Shown: piece after piece, positions 1 through 11,801 of the stretch
Layout: each line of letters begins with the position of its first letter
Position numbering within the stretch: position 1 is the stretch's first letter
Assembly: GCA_022925895.1 (NCBI GenBank)
Contig: JAKSYS010000586.1
Location: 1-40,161, forward strand
From: Fragilaria crotonensis
Lineage: Eukaryota; Bacillariophyta; Fragilariophyceae; Fragilariales; Fragilariaceae
Direction: 5' to 3'
Length of the DNA: 40,161 bases
Position numbers and translations under genes: made by a program
The notes under the pieces: model-generated
Told to the model about the DNA's origin: nothing
Seen by the model: only the letters and a program-made list of their open reading frames with translations
Databases searched by the model: none

Positions 1-1348
1 TACGTATGCATACTTGGAGTCCTGAATACTCCAATTGCCTAATATGTGTAATGGATTCATACACTTGTGGTCCTCTGGTCTCTTCTCATACGGATGCCTC
101 ATTCATCATACATCATATTCATACAGTACATTCTTATATCTATGATCCGCGTGATGCAGTATTGCATCGTACGTAACGGTAGTTCAGCACGTGCTAGACG
201 CTAGTAGACTCCCTGGTATGTGCTAATAATGACTGGAAAACACGATATTGGGTATTGAAGCACTAACATTTATCCGGAGAAAAGGGGGAGTCTGGATTTC
301 GAACGATGACGTTGACGGGTGTGTGTCCTTCGATCTTCACATACCTTGATACCTATACCTTCTTGGTCTACCGTAGACGCAAATAAATGTGGCTTTTTCG
401 ATCTGGCCAGATTTGTGTGTGTGTTCTGATTTCTGATGTCGCAGTTTATGACCTCCTGCTTTCTTAGGAAGGCATTGAATATTGCAATATTGCATATGAA
501 GGAGTAGCTTCAAGTTTCAAGTGTCGGCCGAGTTCGAATACCCTACATGTCTCGTGGAGAATGAAATAAGGCTTGCGGTTCTTGGATTCTGGTAAACGTT
601 GCCAATGACCATCGGGCGGGAGATGTCGCTAGGGATGGTAACATTCCTGTTCAGTAGCACCAGTGACCCATCTGGCGACATCATTTTCAGACACAATTAA
701 CTTCTTGCGGCCTGAAGAATTACCCAGGGAACGGCCTTGCGAAAGGAATTATTTGTGCTCAGAATAATGTAAGGGAAGAACGAATTGACCCATGCAACCT
801 ACACCACTACGCTGTTGCTGTTGAGCAGACCATTACAATGTTTTCTGCTCACAATGCCCATGGTCAAGGCCACGCTAGGAGCAAACAGACCACCCACCAC
901 ACGACCCGAACAACACGCTCCGAATAACGGATGAAATCAATGCGAAGGAAGGATGCTTAACTTGATCCACTGCAGTCCCCTGGACCAATGCCGTCGAACC
1001 GGAGGTGATGAAAAGTCCTCACAGAAACAGAAGAAAGTCGACAATGTTTGTCATCACGTCATCGCGAAGGTGTTGCCGAGAATGACTTACATGCCATTGC
1101 ACTTTTTCCGCCTTTGAGCCGTTTGTCGCACACGGATTGATTCTGAGCACACAAGAACAGATATGCGCCATTTGTGTACTTTGATGTTCGCTCCTCGGTT
1201 CATCCACGATGGAGAACAAACACGGAGGACTTGATTGAGCTGCGCGGAAGATTGACACATCCTCTTGGCTTTTTAACCAGGAATCCTAGTAATGCTACTG
1301 TAACACGGTTGTTGTGACTTTCATGCGAAATTCTGGTGTAGCTAGGTG
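1..1348. other. 5' intergenic stretch, no gene seen
   Basis: I see no convincing coding region. The only open frame of note (1019-1258, minus) has no recognisable motif. The stretch is mixed-composition non-coding DNA; its right end is the 3' flank of the minus-strand wax ester synthase/DGAT gene. Confidence 0.6.
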
Positions 1349-2961
1349 CTAGACTTCCCGCAACAGTCGTTGATACTCATCGAGCATCCACAGCAAGAAT
1401 TGATCTGCATCTGGCACTGCCCAAGGTTCAGCCGTCACAGTGAGTGATAAGGTTCCCGCATAGCTCATAATCGCTACTCCCACAGGTATACCGGGAGGGA
1501 GAGGCACAAAGCCGGCCATACCCTGGACAGTATTGCCATCAATGTGAAGCATTTTCGGACTTCCGCGTACGTTGCTAATAGTCACACATGCGTTGGCGCT
1601 GGCTTTGCGAAACAAGTACTTGGTCATGGAAAGCGGCAAAGCGCTGGTCAAACGGGCCGAAATGTAGCCAAGTAGAGGGGCTGGACTTCTTTTTACCCAC
1701 GACAGAGTTCGATGAATCTCCGTCAAACGATCTCCTGAAGTTTCACCCGGAACGTGAGCTGCAAAGGCTCCAATGAAATTTCCAATCGATTGATTTGGAA
1801 GCAATACGCCTCCACTGAGATGAACTGGAACCACGATATTGATGTGGTCAAATAATGGCAACATCTTGCCATGTAGCGCCAATCGCTGGCGGTGTTGTTC
1901 CAATTGCTTGGCAACAGCATATGATACGCACGCTACCCACACATCATTGATCGTCGTGTTGGAGCCATGCGCTCTCGCCACGCGCTGAACTTGATCCAAG
2001 GGGGCGGCATCACACCACGATACCGTGCGACGACGATGAGCTTCGGTAGGCTCAGCACCCGACAATTCTAGCACCAAGTCAAACGGATTGTAGGGCATAC
2101 CCCAGTGCAGTTTGACTTGATACAAGCACGATTGAATCGACCCAAAACAAAGCCAAAGAAGTCGCTGGCACCATTTCAAAGCCTTTTCGAATAAGCTCTT
2201 GGCCTTTTTGACACGACGTCGGATCCCTACCTGAATGGCCTGCTGGAGTTCGTCGGCTTCATCGCACAGATCCATAAACGCCGAAACCAGCGATGCTCCA
2301 TCGGCCAGTGCGTGATGACTGCGAAACAGAATCAATGATTCCGAAGTATGATGTTCGGGCACATGGTCTGCTTTGACTTTTGATAGGGCACCACTCGTTC
2401 CGATTGCTCCTGTCGTGACTCGAGCCTCCCAAAGCGCTTCGTACACAGCAAAGGGTGCGGTCAGCATGTATGACATACGATGGGCGAGATCGGTACGATA
2501 TATAGATGGAAAGATAGTGTCGGACACTCGATATTCCAGTGCTTTGGTAGCTGCACTGAAAAAGCCAGGTTTTGTTTCGTCGATACACTGCTCAAAGCGA
2601 GGGTGCTTCTCGGAAACACGACGCTGTTGCCACCGCTGAATAAAATCGGATGCAGTGAACGGTTTGGGACCCGTCAGAACCATAAAGACAGTAGGGACGG
2701 ACGGATTTCGGAAAGTTTCCGACTCGTGGGAAAATCTACCGATAGAAGTCATCTGGACGGAGAACAGCTCAGGGGTAAGCGCGTCGTGTAGTACCAAGCA
2801 TTGCAAATCAGCGATTGGCTATCCTTTTTTCTACTTACTCTGGTTCGTAGATTAGACTCTCGTGCCTCACAACCAGTCCATTGAGATCCAACTGCTGTCA
2901 GGGAGACAATTGCAGCTCCATTCGCAGCTCGTACTGCAGCTGACATGGCTGCGGAGTTCAT
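1349..2961 (-). CDS. Wax ester synthase / diacylglycerol acyltransferase (WS/DGAT, WSD family), two exons
   Basis: Acyl-CoA:alcohol / diacylglycerol acyltransferase that would make wax esters or triacylglycerol, probably at the ER. The main exon carries the family's catalytic HHxxxDG motif as HHALADG (about residues 187-193 of the spliced protein), an NDVWVACVSYA block like the usual NDV segment, and a C-terminal SNVRGSP...SYAGTLSLT region typical of the WSD C-domain. The long frame has no ATG at its 5' end; its first in-frame ATG is internal, at 2752. Upstream, an ATG at 2961 opens a 41-codon exon that ends at a perfect GTAAGT donor (2838), and a CAG acceptor at 2753 joins it in phase 0 (intron 2753-2838, 86 nt). 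The product is about 508 aa, close to family length. Function is family-based; the first exon is inferred. Confidence 0.85.
2753..2838 (-). other. Intron of the WS/DGAT gene
   Basis: Reading the minus strand, it begins with GTAAGT and ends in a pyrimidine-rich CCGTCCAG. Removing these 86 nt joins the ATG at 2961 to the WSD frame in phase 0. The length matches the other introns proposed in this window (85 and 98 nt). Confidence 0.65.
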
Positions 2962-3144
2962 GCTGCATCAAACCTTGTTTTAACAAATCTTCAGGTTGAG
3001 CGGCTCATGTTCATGACAGTGTGAGTGCATACTGTAGTGCGATAGTACTCGCATCAACGCCTTCCACATCATCAGGAGGCATTGCATGGATCTGCCTGGT
3101 AAGTGACGGTTTGTAATTTGATTGAAGATCCGAAGTCTGCGTAC
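2962..3144. promoter_or_regulatory. Left half of a divided divergent promoter region
   Basis: These 183 bp lie between the WS/DGAT start codon and the left end of the tyrosine-recombinase retrotransposon. The matching right half is 16127-16268, before the GT92 start. Together they make about 325 bp between two divergent genes. No promoter motif was identified; the assignment rests on position only. Confidence 0.4.
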
Positions 3145-3258
3145 TGGGATATTCGCGAGGGAAGGACGACCGACAGACGCGACGGGACACAGCAGAAGAT
3201 CTCACAATTCGCAAGTCCGACGAAGACAACGGCGATTCTAGAATAGAAATTTAAAATT
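3145..3258 (+). repeat. A1 split direct repeat (left terminus)
   Basis: These 114 bp match 15843-15956 with no difference I could see. The copy starts TGGGATATTCGCG and ends in AATTTAAAATT. The flanks on both sides differ from those of the second copy, so the ends are sharp. Confidence 0.9.
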
Positions 3259-3313
3259 GGCCGCCGTCCACTCAACCTGACCGCAACCTCTTCCCTTTTC
3301 CACCCACTACGCC

Positions 3314-5600
3314 ATGTCCTCAACACCCTCAGTCTTCTCACCCGTCACCCTGTCCAAGACATGGGTCGACGTATTCCGTGAGATCGATCAGTGGGATGAG
3401 GTGGAGCGATTCGAGAACCTCCAGGCGAGCGAGCTCAATACCATCAACGGCTTCCGCCGACTCTGCTCTCCAAAGATAGGCCACATCTTGCTACTCCGGG
3501 GTGGATGCGGCGTCCTGGCAGTCCACCACATTCAGCCCAGGACGTAGAAGACGAACTCCACGCTGAAAACGGAGGAGACCTCTGGGCACTCACAGGCGCC
3601 GGAAGCACAGCATCCACGGTCGTCATTGAGAATTCGGGAGCGTACGACGGACAGTCGGGCGAAATGATCGAGTGGACCGAATTGGAGGGATGGACGTCTG
3701 TTGACGACGTCACCACCGCACGGAGCAAAGATGCACCCGGGCAAACAGGTCCGGCGAAGGCAGATGGCACGTCGAAGACGAAGAAACAGACAGGCAAACG
3801 ATCCACCACGGGGAGCCGGACGCGGACGACAAAAACTCCGACGTCCAAGATGCAGGAATACAAGAAGATGTTGATGGTCGACTCAAGCGACGAGGAGGAG
3901 GACTTCGCTGGGCAGGAACAAGGTCCGACCAACGACGAAAACGACGACCCTAGTATTACGGTCCTCCACAGCAGGATTACTGTGCCAAACATACTACCAG
4001 TCCCGGCGTTCATATTTGCCGCTATTATGGAAGCATACACCACCGATGCAGCAAAACTCTGCCTGGCAGCCATTTTGGCTATCAATGCCAGAGCGAGGCT
4101 GGCGGGCGAAAATCCGAGGCAATCACAGACGGCAAGGCGGGCCGCATACGTCGCAAGGTGGCTGTGGAACGTCGCCACATCGAGTACGAAGGAGCGTCTG
4201 GGGCATACCGCCGGGATCGTCACAGGTCAGGTGCTAAACCCCAGGGCAGACGTTTGGTCGAGGGACACCCATCTTCGGCACCTAGCAACGAGAGCAACTG
4301 TGGCCAGGACGGCGGGCGAATCATCAGCGGGTGAACCAACCAGCAACGAGGCTTGGACAAACCTGGCGAATGCGTTGGCACTGCAAGTGGCGGAACGGTC
4401 AAATGTGGCGCCTTCGGTCGCGAAGAAAGGAGGCTTCGAGGCATTCCCCGTGACCACGCAACAGATGATCTTGTTTGCAACTCAGCGGACCGAATCAGGG
4501 GAAGCAGCGACTGGACCCGTCGACACCTACACTGAAATTCTCGAGCTTGCCAACGCGGCCTATGTCGCCCAGCACCTTCATCACCACCTCAAGACGCGCC
4601 TAGGTTTGGACGTTTGGCTTCCTTCGGGCTTCTGCTCCGCGGTGCGCACGGCTTCATTCATATCGACTTCGGTCGATCGGCCTGAGGCCTTCAGTCTGTT
4701 TGCGTGCGGCCCACAGCCGCTGACGAAGAAGAGTTCGGCAGGCATGGACGATGGTAACGACAATGCAGACGAATTAATGCGAATGCAGCTCAAGATCACG
4801 GACTCGACAACGGGGCTGACCGACAAGGATGTGAAGCGGCTCACACAAGTTCGCCACACGGTGCCACGAGACTTCCGTGAACTGGCGGGTCTGCTCGAGA
4901 ATATGGCGGGCGTGTCCGAGCTGGTTTTTGGGACCCGCTCGCCGATCACAACGATGCTCACCGCATGGGTCCATTTTCTGACAAAAACAGGCGGAACAAC
5001 CGTCGCACATCTGCGACAACTCGCATCGGTGGACGGGACGGCGCCCAGCCGATTGGGCTGGTTTATCGAGCGCAGGCTCCAACAGTTTCTAGTAGCGTGT
5101 GCAGCATGCGACCACATCGATCTCGTCGATCCGGGACTTTTTGACTTTGCTCAGGCAAGGCAACAGCTGGTCGATGGCATGTTCCAGTTCCCGATCAGCC
5201 CGTACTTGAAGTCCAAGCTCGGAGGCGAGGACTCACACGCGGTCGGGGCGAGCTCGAGTCGCGGCGGATCTTCGGGACGATCAGCGGGATACGCGGACGA
5301 CGTCGCCATAAACCCGAATGGGCGCTTGGTGAAGATCTCGAGCAAAGACAACTGGCAGACGTTTGTGGACCACGCAAGCGAGGCACCGATTCCGAATTTG
5401 TGTTGCCGATACCATTTGAATGGCAAGTGCGTGAAGTCATGCTTCCACGCCAACACGCATGTCGCCCTCACCGAGGAGCAGAAAGCAGGATTGACCACGT
5501 GGGTGGCTAAGTGTCGCTCGCGCATGCGATCAAATCAGGACGAACAGGGCGAAAAACCCAAGAAATTGAAACTAGTGAACCGTGATCATGCGTACTCTAA
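3314..5600 (+). pseudogene. Gag-like region of the tyrosine-recombinase retrotransposon
   Basis: The first ATG after the A1 repeat is at 3314. Its frame runs to 3547, but the long downstream frame is different, so a frame change lies around 3470-3510; the ATG at 3505 is probably not the true start. The frame then continues unbroken through an acidic, Lys-rich segment and a helical capsid-like region to a Cys/His cluster at 5401-5460 (CCRYHLNGKCVKSCFH), probably a CCCH-type zinc finger for RNA binding. After this comes a Pro/Ala/Ser-rich linker (about 5580-5930). There is no stop between gag and reverse transcriptase, so the two are fused in one frame here. Gag identity is inferred from position and the zinc finger. 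Confidence 0.6.
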
Positions 5601-8012
5601 GCCTGCCACCTCGACGTCACACTTAGATCTAGAAACGCGGACGTCACGGGCGCGACCTCGCGACCCACACGCACAACCACGATCGCAATCCTCTCCCACG
5701 TCGCCGCGGACAGCAGTCGTTCCTCCGACTAGCCGACTCCCACCGCACGCCGCTCGCACCGCAAGCTCGCCCGCCGCAAAATCGCCAGCCGCGATCATGC
5801 ACGCCGCTCGCCTCGAGCGACTCGCCGGTTTGGCATCGACCGACGGCCACCACCACGCCGCTCGCACTGAGCGACACGCCAGTTCGGCATCACCCGACGG
5901 CTATCGACCATCGACCGACGACCAGTTCCAGGGTCTGCCCACCGGCTCCCCTACAAGCTTGGTCGACGCCCCGCTCCCACGACCGGGTAAGTGCCTTGCC
6001 CCGCTCGTCCCTTTCCCTAACCTGCTGCGACCGCTCGACGATGCCTATCCCCTCCTGCCGCTCCCGCACCTCCCGGCTCTGCTTGCATCCGTCCTGTCGC
6101 AGGCCGCACCCGCCACACATCCGACAGACTTTATGTTTGAGTGGACGCACGTTGCGGCAGCTCACAACCTCGCCACACTTCGACGCTTCAATTTCGATTG
6201 GGGAACCGCCCTCGCGGCCCAACCTTTCTCGACGTTGACGCCGGGGTCGGAATTTCGTCCCGCCGAAACTCTCGCCCCCCTTCTCTCCCGACACCCACTT
6301 TGGCGTCGCTTCCGCGAACGCATCACGGCGGGTGCCGAGTTTCCTCTGCTCCCGATCGACGACGTCGACCGTCGCACAGATGTCATCGCTGCCTTGGCTC
6401 GCGGCAACCACAAATCGGCCCGCGGCCACGAGGCCAAACTTCTTGACATGTTGAAGGACGAAGTGAGGCGGGGATGGCAACTCCCTTTACCAAAGGAAGC
6501 CGCCCTTGATCTACCGAACTGCGAGGTCGCGCCGCTTGGAATCACGGAGCAGTACACAATCAACGAGGACGGAGACAGGGTTCCGAAGTTGAGACTTACC
6601 CATGATCAATCATTCAACAGCACTCAGGGAGCGAAGAGGAGCGTGAACGACCGAGTAGAGGCGTCGCAATTAACGCCGGCCAGATTCGGACGAGCAATGA
6701 CGAGACTGCTTCATTCCGTGTGCTTTTTGAGGCGACGGCACCCACGAGAAAGGCTGCTACTACGAAGGTGGACTGTAAGTCCGCCTATCGGCGGATCCAC
6801 CTGCAGCCAACCACGGCGGCTAAGTCATGCACTTGCATTGCAGGAATCTTGCTTATGGCGTTGAGAATGACCTTCGGTGGGTCACCGAACCCGTCACAAT
6901 GGAGCGACGTGTCGGAGGTGATCGCGGACTTGGCCAATGACCTCGTACGCCGGAACGATTGGGACGAAAACGTATGGCAAGCGCCACAACAGCACATGCT
7001 GGCTTCTGACAAGGCGATCGACAACGACCGAGGATTCGTGGGATCGAACGACGCCTTCGAGCCGGCAGTCGCGATGTCATCGACGTTTCCCTGCGAGACG
7101 ACACTGATCTTCGACTGCTATCTCGATGATCTGTTCGAGTTGGTCGAGAAAGTGCCAAAGCGAGACTGAAGCGGCAGTACCACTCGCGATTCACTTGGTG
7201 GGGAGGCCGGCCGCGGTGATGAATCCTTCCTCGGGACGACTTACTGTCCACCTCCGTTCTGCCGAGGCGAAAGCGTCGGAGCGGAAGATCATTCTGGGCT
7301 GGGTTATTGACACGAGAGCATTCACGGTCTCGCTCCCGGCTGACAAGTATCGAGCGTGACGAATGACATCCGGCGGATGAAAGATAAGCCCGGTCGAAGG
7401 GCAAGCTCTAAGGATCTTGAGGCACTGATCGGGCGTCTCAATCACGCAGCGTTTGTGATACCCAACTCACGCCCGTTTCTGGGAAGACTGTACCGGGCCA
7501 ACGAACGAGCTCAGGGCTACGGATCAGTGAGACTCACGCAGGCGCAGGTGGATGACCTCACGTTGTGGGAGCGACTTCTAGAAGACGCAGCTCGGGGGTT
7601 ATCCATCAATCGCTTGGTCTGTCGGTGGCCAACCAGGATAGTTCGGGTTGACGCTTGTCCGCAAGGAATTGGGGGCTACGGGCTCCAGAGTGGGGTGGCG
7701 TGGAGGTTGCAACTTGACCCGGATCTCATAGGACGGGGGTCACTCAATGCGTTGGAATTTTTGGCAGCATTGGTGGGTGTCTGGATGGAGCACCAGCTAG
7801 GCCCTGGCCTCGGCAAAGACGACGTCCTGCTGAGCCAGGGTGACAGCACCTCAGCCACAGGGTGGATGGCAAAGTCGAGCTTCGGGGATGAGTGTCCGAT
7901 CCTGTTGGCGGTGGCCCGCGAGCTCGCGTCGTATTTGGCCAATCACCAGCTGGTGCATTACTCGCAGTGGTTCCCCGGGAAAAGAGAACTCCGTGGCGGA
8001 CGCGCTCTCGAG
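5601..8012 (+). pseudogene. Reverse transcriptase - RNase H of the tyrosine-recombinase retrotransposon, 5' part
   Basis: Reverse transcriptase motifs are clear: KLRLTHDQS near 6585-6610, the first catalytic Asp in KVDCKSAYRR at 6771, FGGSPNPSQW, and the YLDD box at 7119-7130. RNase H follows, with Asp in VRVDAC (7650), Glu in LNALEF (7755), Asp in QGDSTSATGW (7842) and the closing VADALSR (Asp at 7999). The frame is broken near 6713, near 7165, at 7357 (a stop where one missing G would restore reading) and at 7980-7983 (one extra A in an A run). The coding sequence stops at 8012 because a copia element is inserted; it resumes at 14413. As read the enzyme cannot be made, though every catalytic residue listed is present. 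Confidence 0.85.
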
Positions 8013-8017
8013 GGATT
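8013..8017 (+). repeat. Left target site duplication of the copia insertion (GGATT)
   Basis: GGATT here is repeated at 14408-14412, directly after the 3' LTR. Joining the two flanks with a single copy restores the host element's RNase H reading frame (ADALSRD then FELTDEE). This independently confirms the insertion boundaries. Confidence 0.85.
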
Positions 8018-8242
8018 CAAGTAAAATCCGTTAGGATATCTACTGTCCCATGAGTCTACTGTACGTCTTCGCATCTGTGACATCCGGTGCTCAACCACGA
8101 TTGCACGTTCAGTAGTGCATGATGTATGATGTATGATACGAATTCGATTCATAGTGTACACACAATTCTTTTATAACCATTTCGAGTAGTACCTTTGTAA
8201 GTTTCATCTTTATCTCCTTTATTACTACAGCTACATTTATTT
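8018..8242 (+). repeat. 5' LTR of the copia element
   Basis: These 225 bp equal 14183-14407. The LTR has a TATA-like stretch (TTTTATAACC, near 8170) and a short ATGATGTATGATGTATGAT repeat. It does not carry the usual TG...CA ends: it starts CAAGTAAAATCC and ends CATTTATTT. Confidence 0.9.
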
Positions 8243-8258
8243 GGTTTATCAGACCCAA
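8242..8258 (+). promoter_or_regulatory. Possible primer binding site of the copia element
   Basis: TGGTTTATCAGACCC begins at the last base of the 5' LTR. It resembles the TGG-initial primer binding sites copied from initiator Met tRNA in many copia elements, but the match is loose. Position is the main support. Confidence 0.35.
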
Positions 8259-8438
8259 TGGCGCTCCATGGCCCAGGGAGGAAGGGCATGATGGAACGGA
8301 GCAACGACGAGGACGAGAAGACTAGTTTCGACTATGTTCCCCTTCACTTGACTTCGGTCATGTATCCCCTGACTTCGGTCATGCGTGCAAGGCCACAACG
8401 TAACCGTGGTACGAATGTTATATGTGCTAACGAATTGA

Positions 8439-10080
8439 ATGCCTCCAATTCATAGAATCACGATGATGGATGGAGCATTCACGGTCGTCGACGCGTTGAT
8501 CGCGTGCGGCGTAAACAATATAGTCTTGTTCATGGAACAGACGCAAGCTCAGCGTATTGCGAGTGATATCTTTGACGATACCTTCACTTCTTGCAAGGAT
8601 ATCACATTCAAGGAGCTCGATGAACACTTCAAGACATATTTTGATCTTAGTGTGTTACAGGGTCAGATTCGCTTGAACCCTGGCGTACGCAAGAATATCA
8701 AGGCTTTCGTGCAGTGGGCACGCGATGAGCTTCGACTCGGACGTGACCCTAGTGACTCTGCCTTCCCAATAGGCCAAGTTACTGACCTCATTCGCCGATA
8801 CCATACTCATGAAAAATACAAGACGGACTCCAGGACCTCGCAGAAGCGGCCAAACCGGAAAAGTTCAAGGAGGCAACAAAGTGGGAAGACTGAAACCCAC
8901 CTTTGTGAATTATCTTCGTGCCATACCCGGCCGCGATGGAGTTCCACTTAAGTATATTTGTCGCGAACATGGTGGACCTGTCGTAGAAGAAAATGCCGAC
9001 TTCTTGACGATTATGTCGCAATGGCCCCATTGGACGGCGACGCATATGCCATCGACACGGTTCAAGTACATACCTTCCTGGTTAACTTCGTCGCCGGCAA
9101 TGATACTGCGGAAGCCAAGATTCAAGGCTTAGCCAAACCAAATGATGGACGCGAAGCTTTCAAACGCCTTGTGGAACACTATGAAGGGGTCGGCATACAT
9201 GCAGTTGACATCCGCGAGGCGGACGAGGTAATCAAGTCCCTCTTCTATTCTGGTGAGAGGCCCTCATATGTGGTGGTCCGAATTAAAAGCGTTTGACGCG
9301 TGCGTTCAATGCGTATGTCAAAAGAGAAGGCCGAGTCGTGTATTCAAACTCCATGAAGATTCGCTTGTTGATTGACAAGATAAAGGCGGACTTCCTCACT
9401 CCCACAAAAGCACAATTGGAAATAGAATTGTCTCGTGTTCCGATGACCATGACGTACGAGCAAGCTCTGTCGTTATTTCGCAATATGGTCAATCAGAAAC
9501 ACCCGCCCCAGATGGGGGCGGCTCAGAATCGTATCAGGCGCAACATCAACCAAATTCATGCGGGTCGCGGTTCGAGGGGACAATCCACCAGTCGTGGTGG
9601 CTATGGTCGTGGAGGTAGAGGCGGACGAGGCTCGGGTCGGGGTGGGCGCGGCAATATTCAGAAGACTCGCAACGATAGCCGCATTATTACACTCACCGAC
9701 GGGTCTCAAATTGAGTACCATGCCTCTTTCAGTTTCCCACGTCACGTTTATCTCAAGTTCAAGCCAGAAGATAAGGAAACGCTTCGCCAGGAACGCGCAG
9801 CATTTAATGAACAGCGCCGTAATCGGGCCGAGGTCCAAGAACTTCGCACTCAGGCGACTCCATTACAAGTCTCGCCACCTGTCGACAGCGTTTCAGTCTC
9901 ACAGCGCAGTCAGGTTAGCCAAATCACGACTGGACAGTCCGTCATGGGTGGGCGGAACGAGCAAGCTCACATCCGTCAAGACCGCCGCATTGCAGCTGTC
10001 ACTTCATACCGCCACGTTGCGTCTTCCACGCATTTAATTCGTTCCGCTTTCGATGACCCACCTGTCAACACGGCAGCTCA
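8439..10080 (+). pseudogene. Copia Gag with Arg-Gly-rich tail
   Basis: From the ATG at 8439 the frame gives a helical capsid-like region (blocks such as IFDDTFTSCKDITFKELDE and GQIRLNPGVRKNIKAFVQW) that I recognise as diatom copia Gag. The reading then moves through other frames near 8820-8900, near 9000 and near 9290, and continues to about 10080. Instead of a CCHC zinc knuckle, the Gag C-terminal part carries an RGG-rich stretch (about 9563-9655; repeats such as GRGGRGGRGSGRGGRG), which would bind nucleic acid. At least three frame changes break the gene. Confidence 0.75.
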
Positions 10081-10081
10081 C

Positions 10082-10860
10082 AACGAATGCGACTCTAATG
10101 CGGATACTTGTTGTCTTGGCAAAATTTTATTGTCCTTCAAGCCACTTATCGTACTGCGGATGTATACGCGTACGATTCCTCGATCAAGCCACTCGAGAAT
10201 GTCCCGATCGTCATTGGCGCAACTGCCTATGATGATCCTGCGTCTGGCCAAACTTTCATTTTGGTGTTCAATGAGTCCTTGTACTACGGCAATTCACTCG
10301 ACCATTCCTTAATTAATCCCAACCAATTACGAGCCTATGGTATACCGTTTTGGGATAATCCTTATGACCAAGCACGTCCTCTATCTATCGAAGTGGACAA
10401 CGACTTATCTATTCCCTTTGCACTTCGGGAACCAAGATTTACTTTCGTTCCCGAGTCCCAACCGTCACCGAATTGGCGGAATGTACCCATTTGCACGTGA
10501 CGAGTCCTTCCCTTGGGATCCTTCACAAGTCACCATGCTACAAGAGATGAATCAAGGCGGAACTGCACCATGGAAAAGATCATTGCCGTCTGCATCTGCT
10601 TCCTTTCCGTTGATGTATGAGTATTTGGAAGCAAGTTCAGATGATGCCCTTTACATTCGGTTGATCCATCCCTTGTGCAGGTCGGTCATCTTCCACGCTC
10701 AAGACACATTCCAGAAGTTGACTCGATTACTTATGAACACCAAGACATTCCATCTCGCCGCACTTTCGTCAGCACCGAGCGACATGTTAAGGTTTCGGCG
10801 GAATTGTTGGCAGATCGGTTTGGTATCGGCCCCAAGAGAGCTCAACGTACTCTGAGGGTC
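10082..10860 (+). pseudogene. Copia aspartic protease and linker to integrase
   Basis: ECDSNADTCCLG at about 10085-10120 holds the D-S-x-A-D core of a retroviral-type aspartic protease (the usual form is DSGAD). A frame change falls in the AAAA run at 10121-10124. The next frame (10108-10500) carries the rest of the protease fold, including SLINPNQLRAYGIPFWDNP. After a further change near 10480 come SFPWDPSQVTM and then, in another frame, the block DIPSRRTFVSTERHVKVSAELLADRFGIG preceding the integrase core. The protease would cleave the element's polyprotein. Confidence 0.7.
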
Positions 10861-11792
10861 ACGACGCAACGTGGCGTCCGATCCGCAATCTTACCAATCG
10901 GAAGGCGCTATCGGGCGGATCGTGTGTTCGAGTCAAGCGATTGTCGGGCAAATTCGCCACAGATACAGCGTATGGGAAGTTCAAGTCCCTTCGTGCCAAC
11001 GTAGGTTGCCAAATATATTCACACAAGTGCGGATTCAAGGTTGCCTACCCTATGATCAAAGTTGATGGTAATCACGTTGGAGATACCCTGACGCAATTCA
11101 TTGGGGATTTTGGAGTACCAGCACATCTGACATTCGATGGTGCTTCCGTACAAACCGGTCCGAAGACGCGTTTCATGGACGCAATTAGGCGTTACGAAAT
11201 AAAATATCATGTGTCAGGTCCTCGACGCCCAAATGAGAACCCGGCAGAGCAGAGTATCCATGAAGTCAAAAAGAGGTGGTACCGTATTATGCTGAAGAAA
11301 AAGTACCCCGAGACTTTGGGACTATGGTTTTGTGTGGGTTTGCGAGACCGAGAACTTGTGCGCCAACTTTTCGAAGTACGCGGAAGGCCGAACCCTTTAG
11401 AGATCATTACGGGTGAGACACCCGATATATCAGAGTATTTAGACTTTGAGTTTTACGATTGGGTGACTTTCCGCAGTAATGCGGGTCTGGGAGATGTACA
11501 ACTTGGCAGATGGCTTGGTGTGTCTCACCGTGTGGGTCGCATGATGTCCTACTGGATCCTTCCGGAAAGTGCGATCCCGGTTTCAGCCACTACGGTACAA
11601 CGATTAACCAACGACGAACGGAGCACTGACGAAATGAAACAACGGATGTCGGAGTATGAAACAAAAGTAAGATTTGCTTTCGAGGCTAAATCAGCGGACA
11701 TTATGAACACGTTGAAGGATGTGGAACCAAGCAAGATCATCGATCACGAGAATGAAGACGAGGAGTTCTTTGCAGAATTCACGAGTAATTGA
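10861..11792 (+). CDS. Copia integrase core (DDE), open within a broken polyprotein
   Basis: The D,D(35)E-type catalytic residues appear as Asp in FATDTAYGKF (10962), Asp in HLTFDGAS (11136) and Glu in NENPAEQSIHEVKKRWYR (11247). The frame is open from 10941 to 11792, with no ATG at its beginning, as expected for part of a polyprotein. The piece after the core (PLEIITGETPDISEYLDFEFYDWV) is typical of copia integrases. It would insert element cDNA into chromosomes. The frame ends at 11790-11792 and coding resumes at about 11802 in a different frame. Confidence 0.85.
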
Positions 11793-11801
11793 TGACGGAC
11801 T

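Noticed and set aside
3444-4223. 259-codon open frame on the minus strand
   Set aside because: It lies antisense to the gag region of the tyrosine-recombinase retrotransposon and has no motif; long antisense frames are expected in this GC-rich coding sequence.
5890-6480. 196-codon minus-strand frame
   Set aside because: Antisense shadow of the gag-RT linker and RT N-terminus.
8090-8160. Possible small gene on the minus strand inside both LTRs
   Set aside because: The same frame occurs in each LTR only because the LTRs are identical; it has no protein motif.
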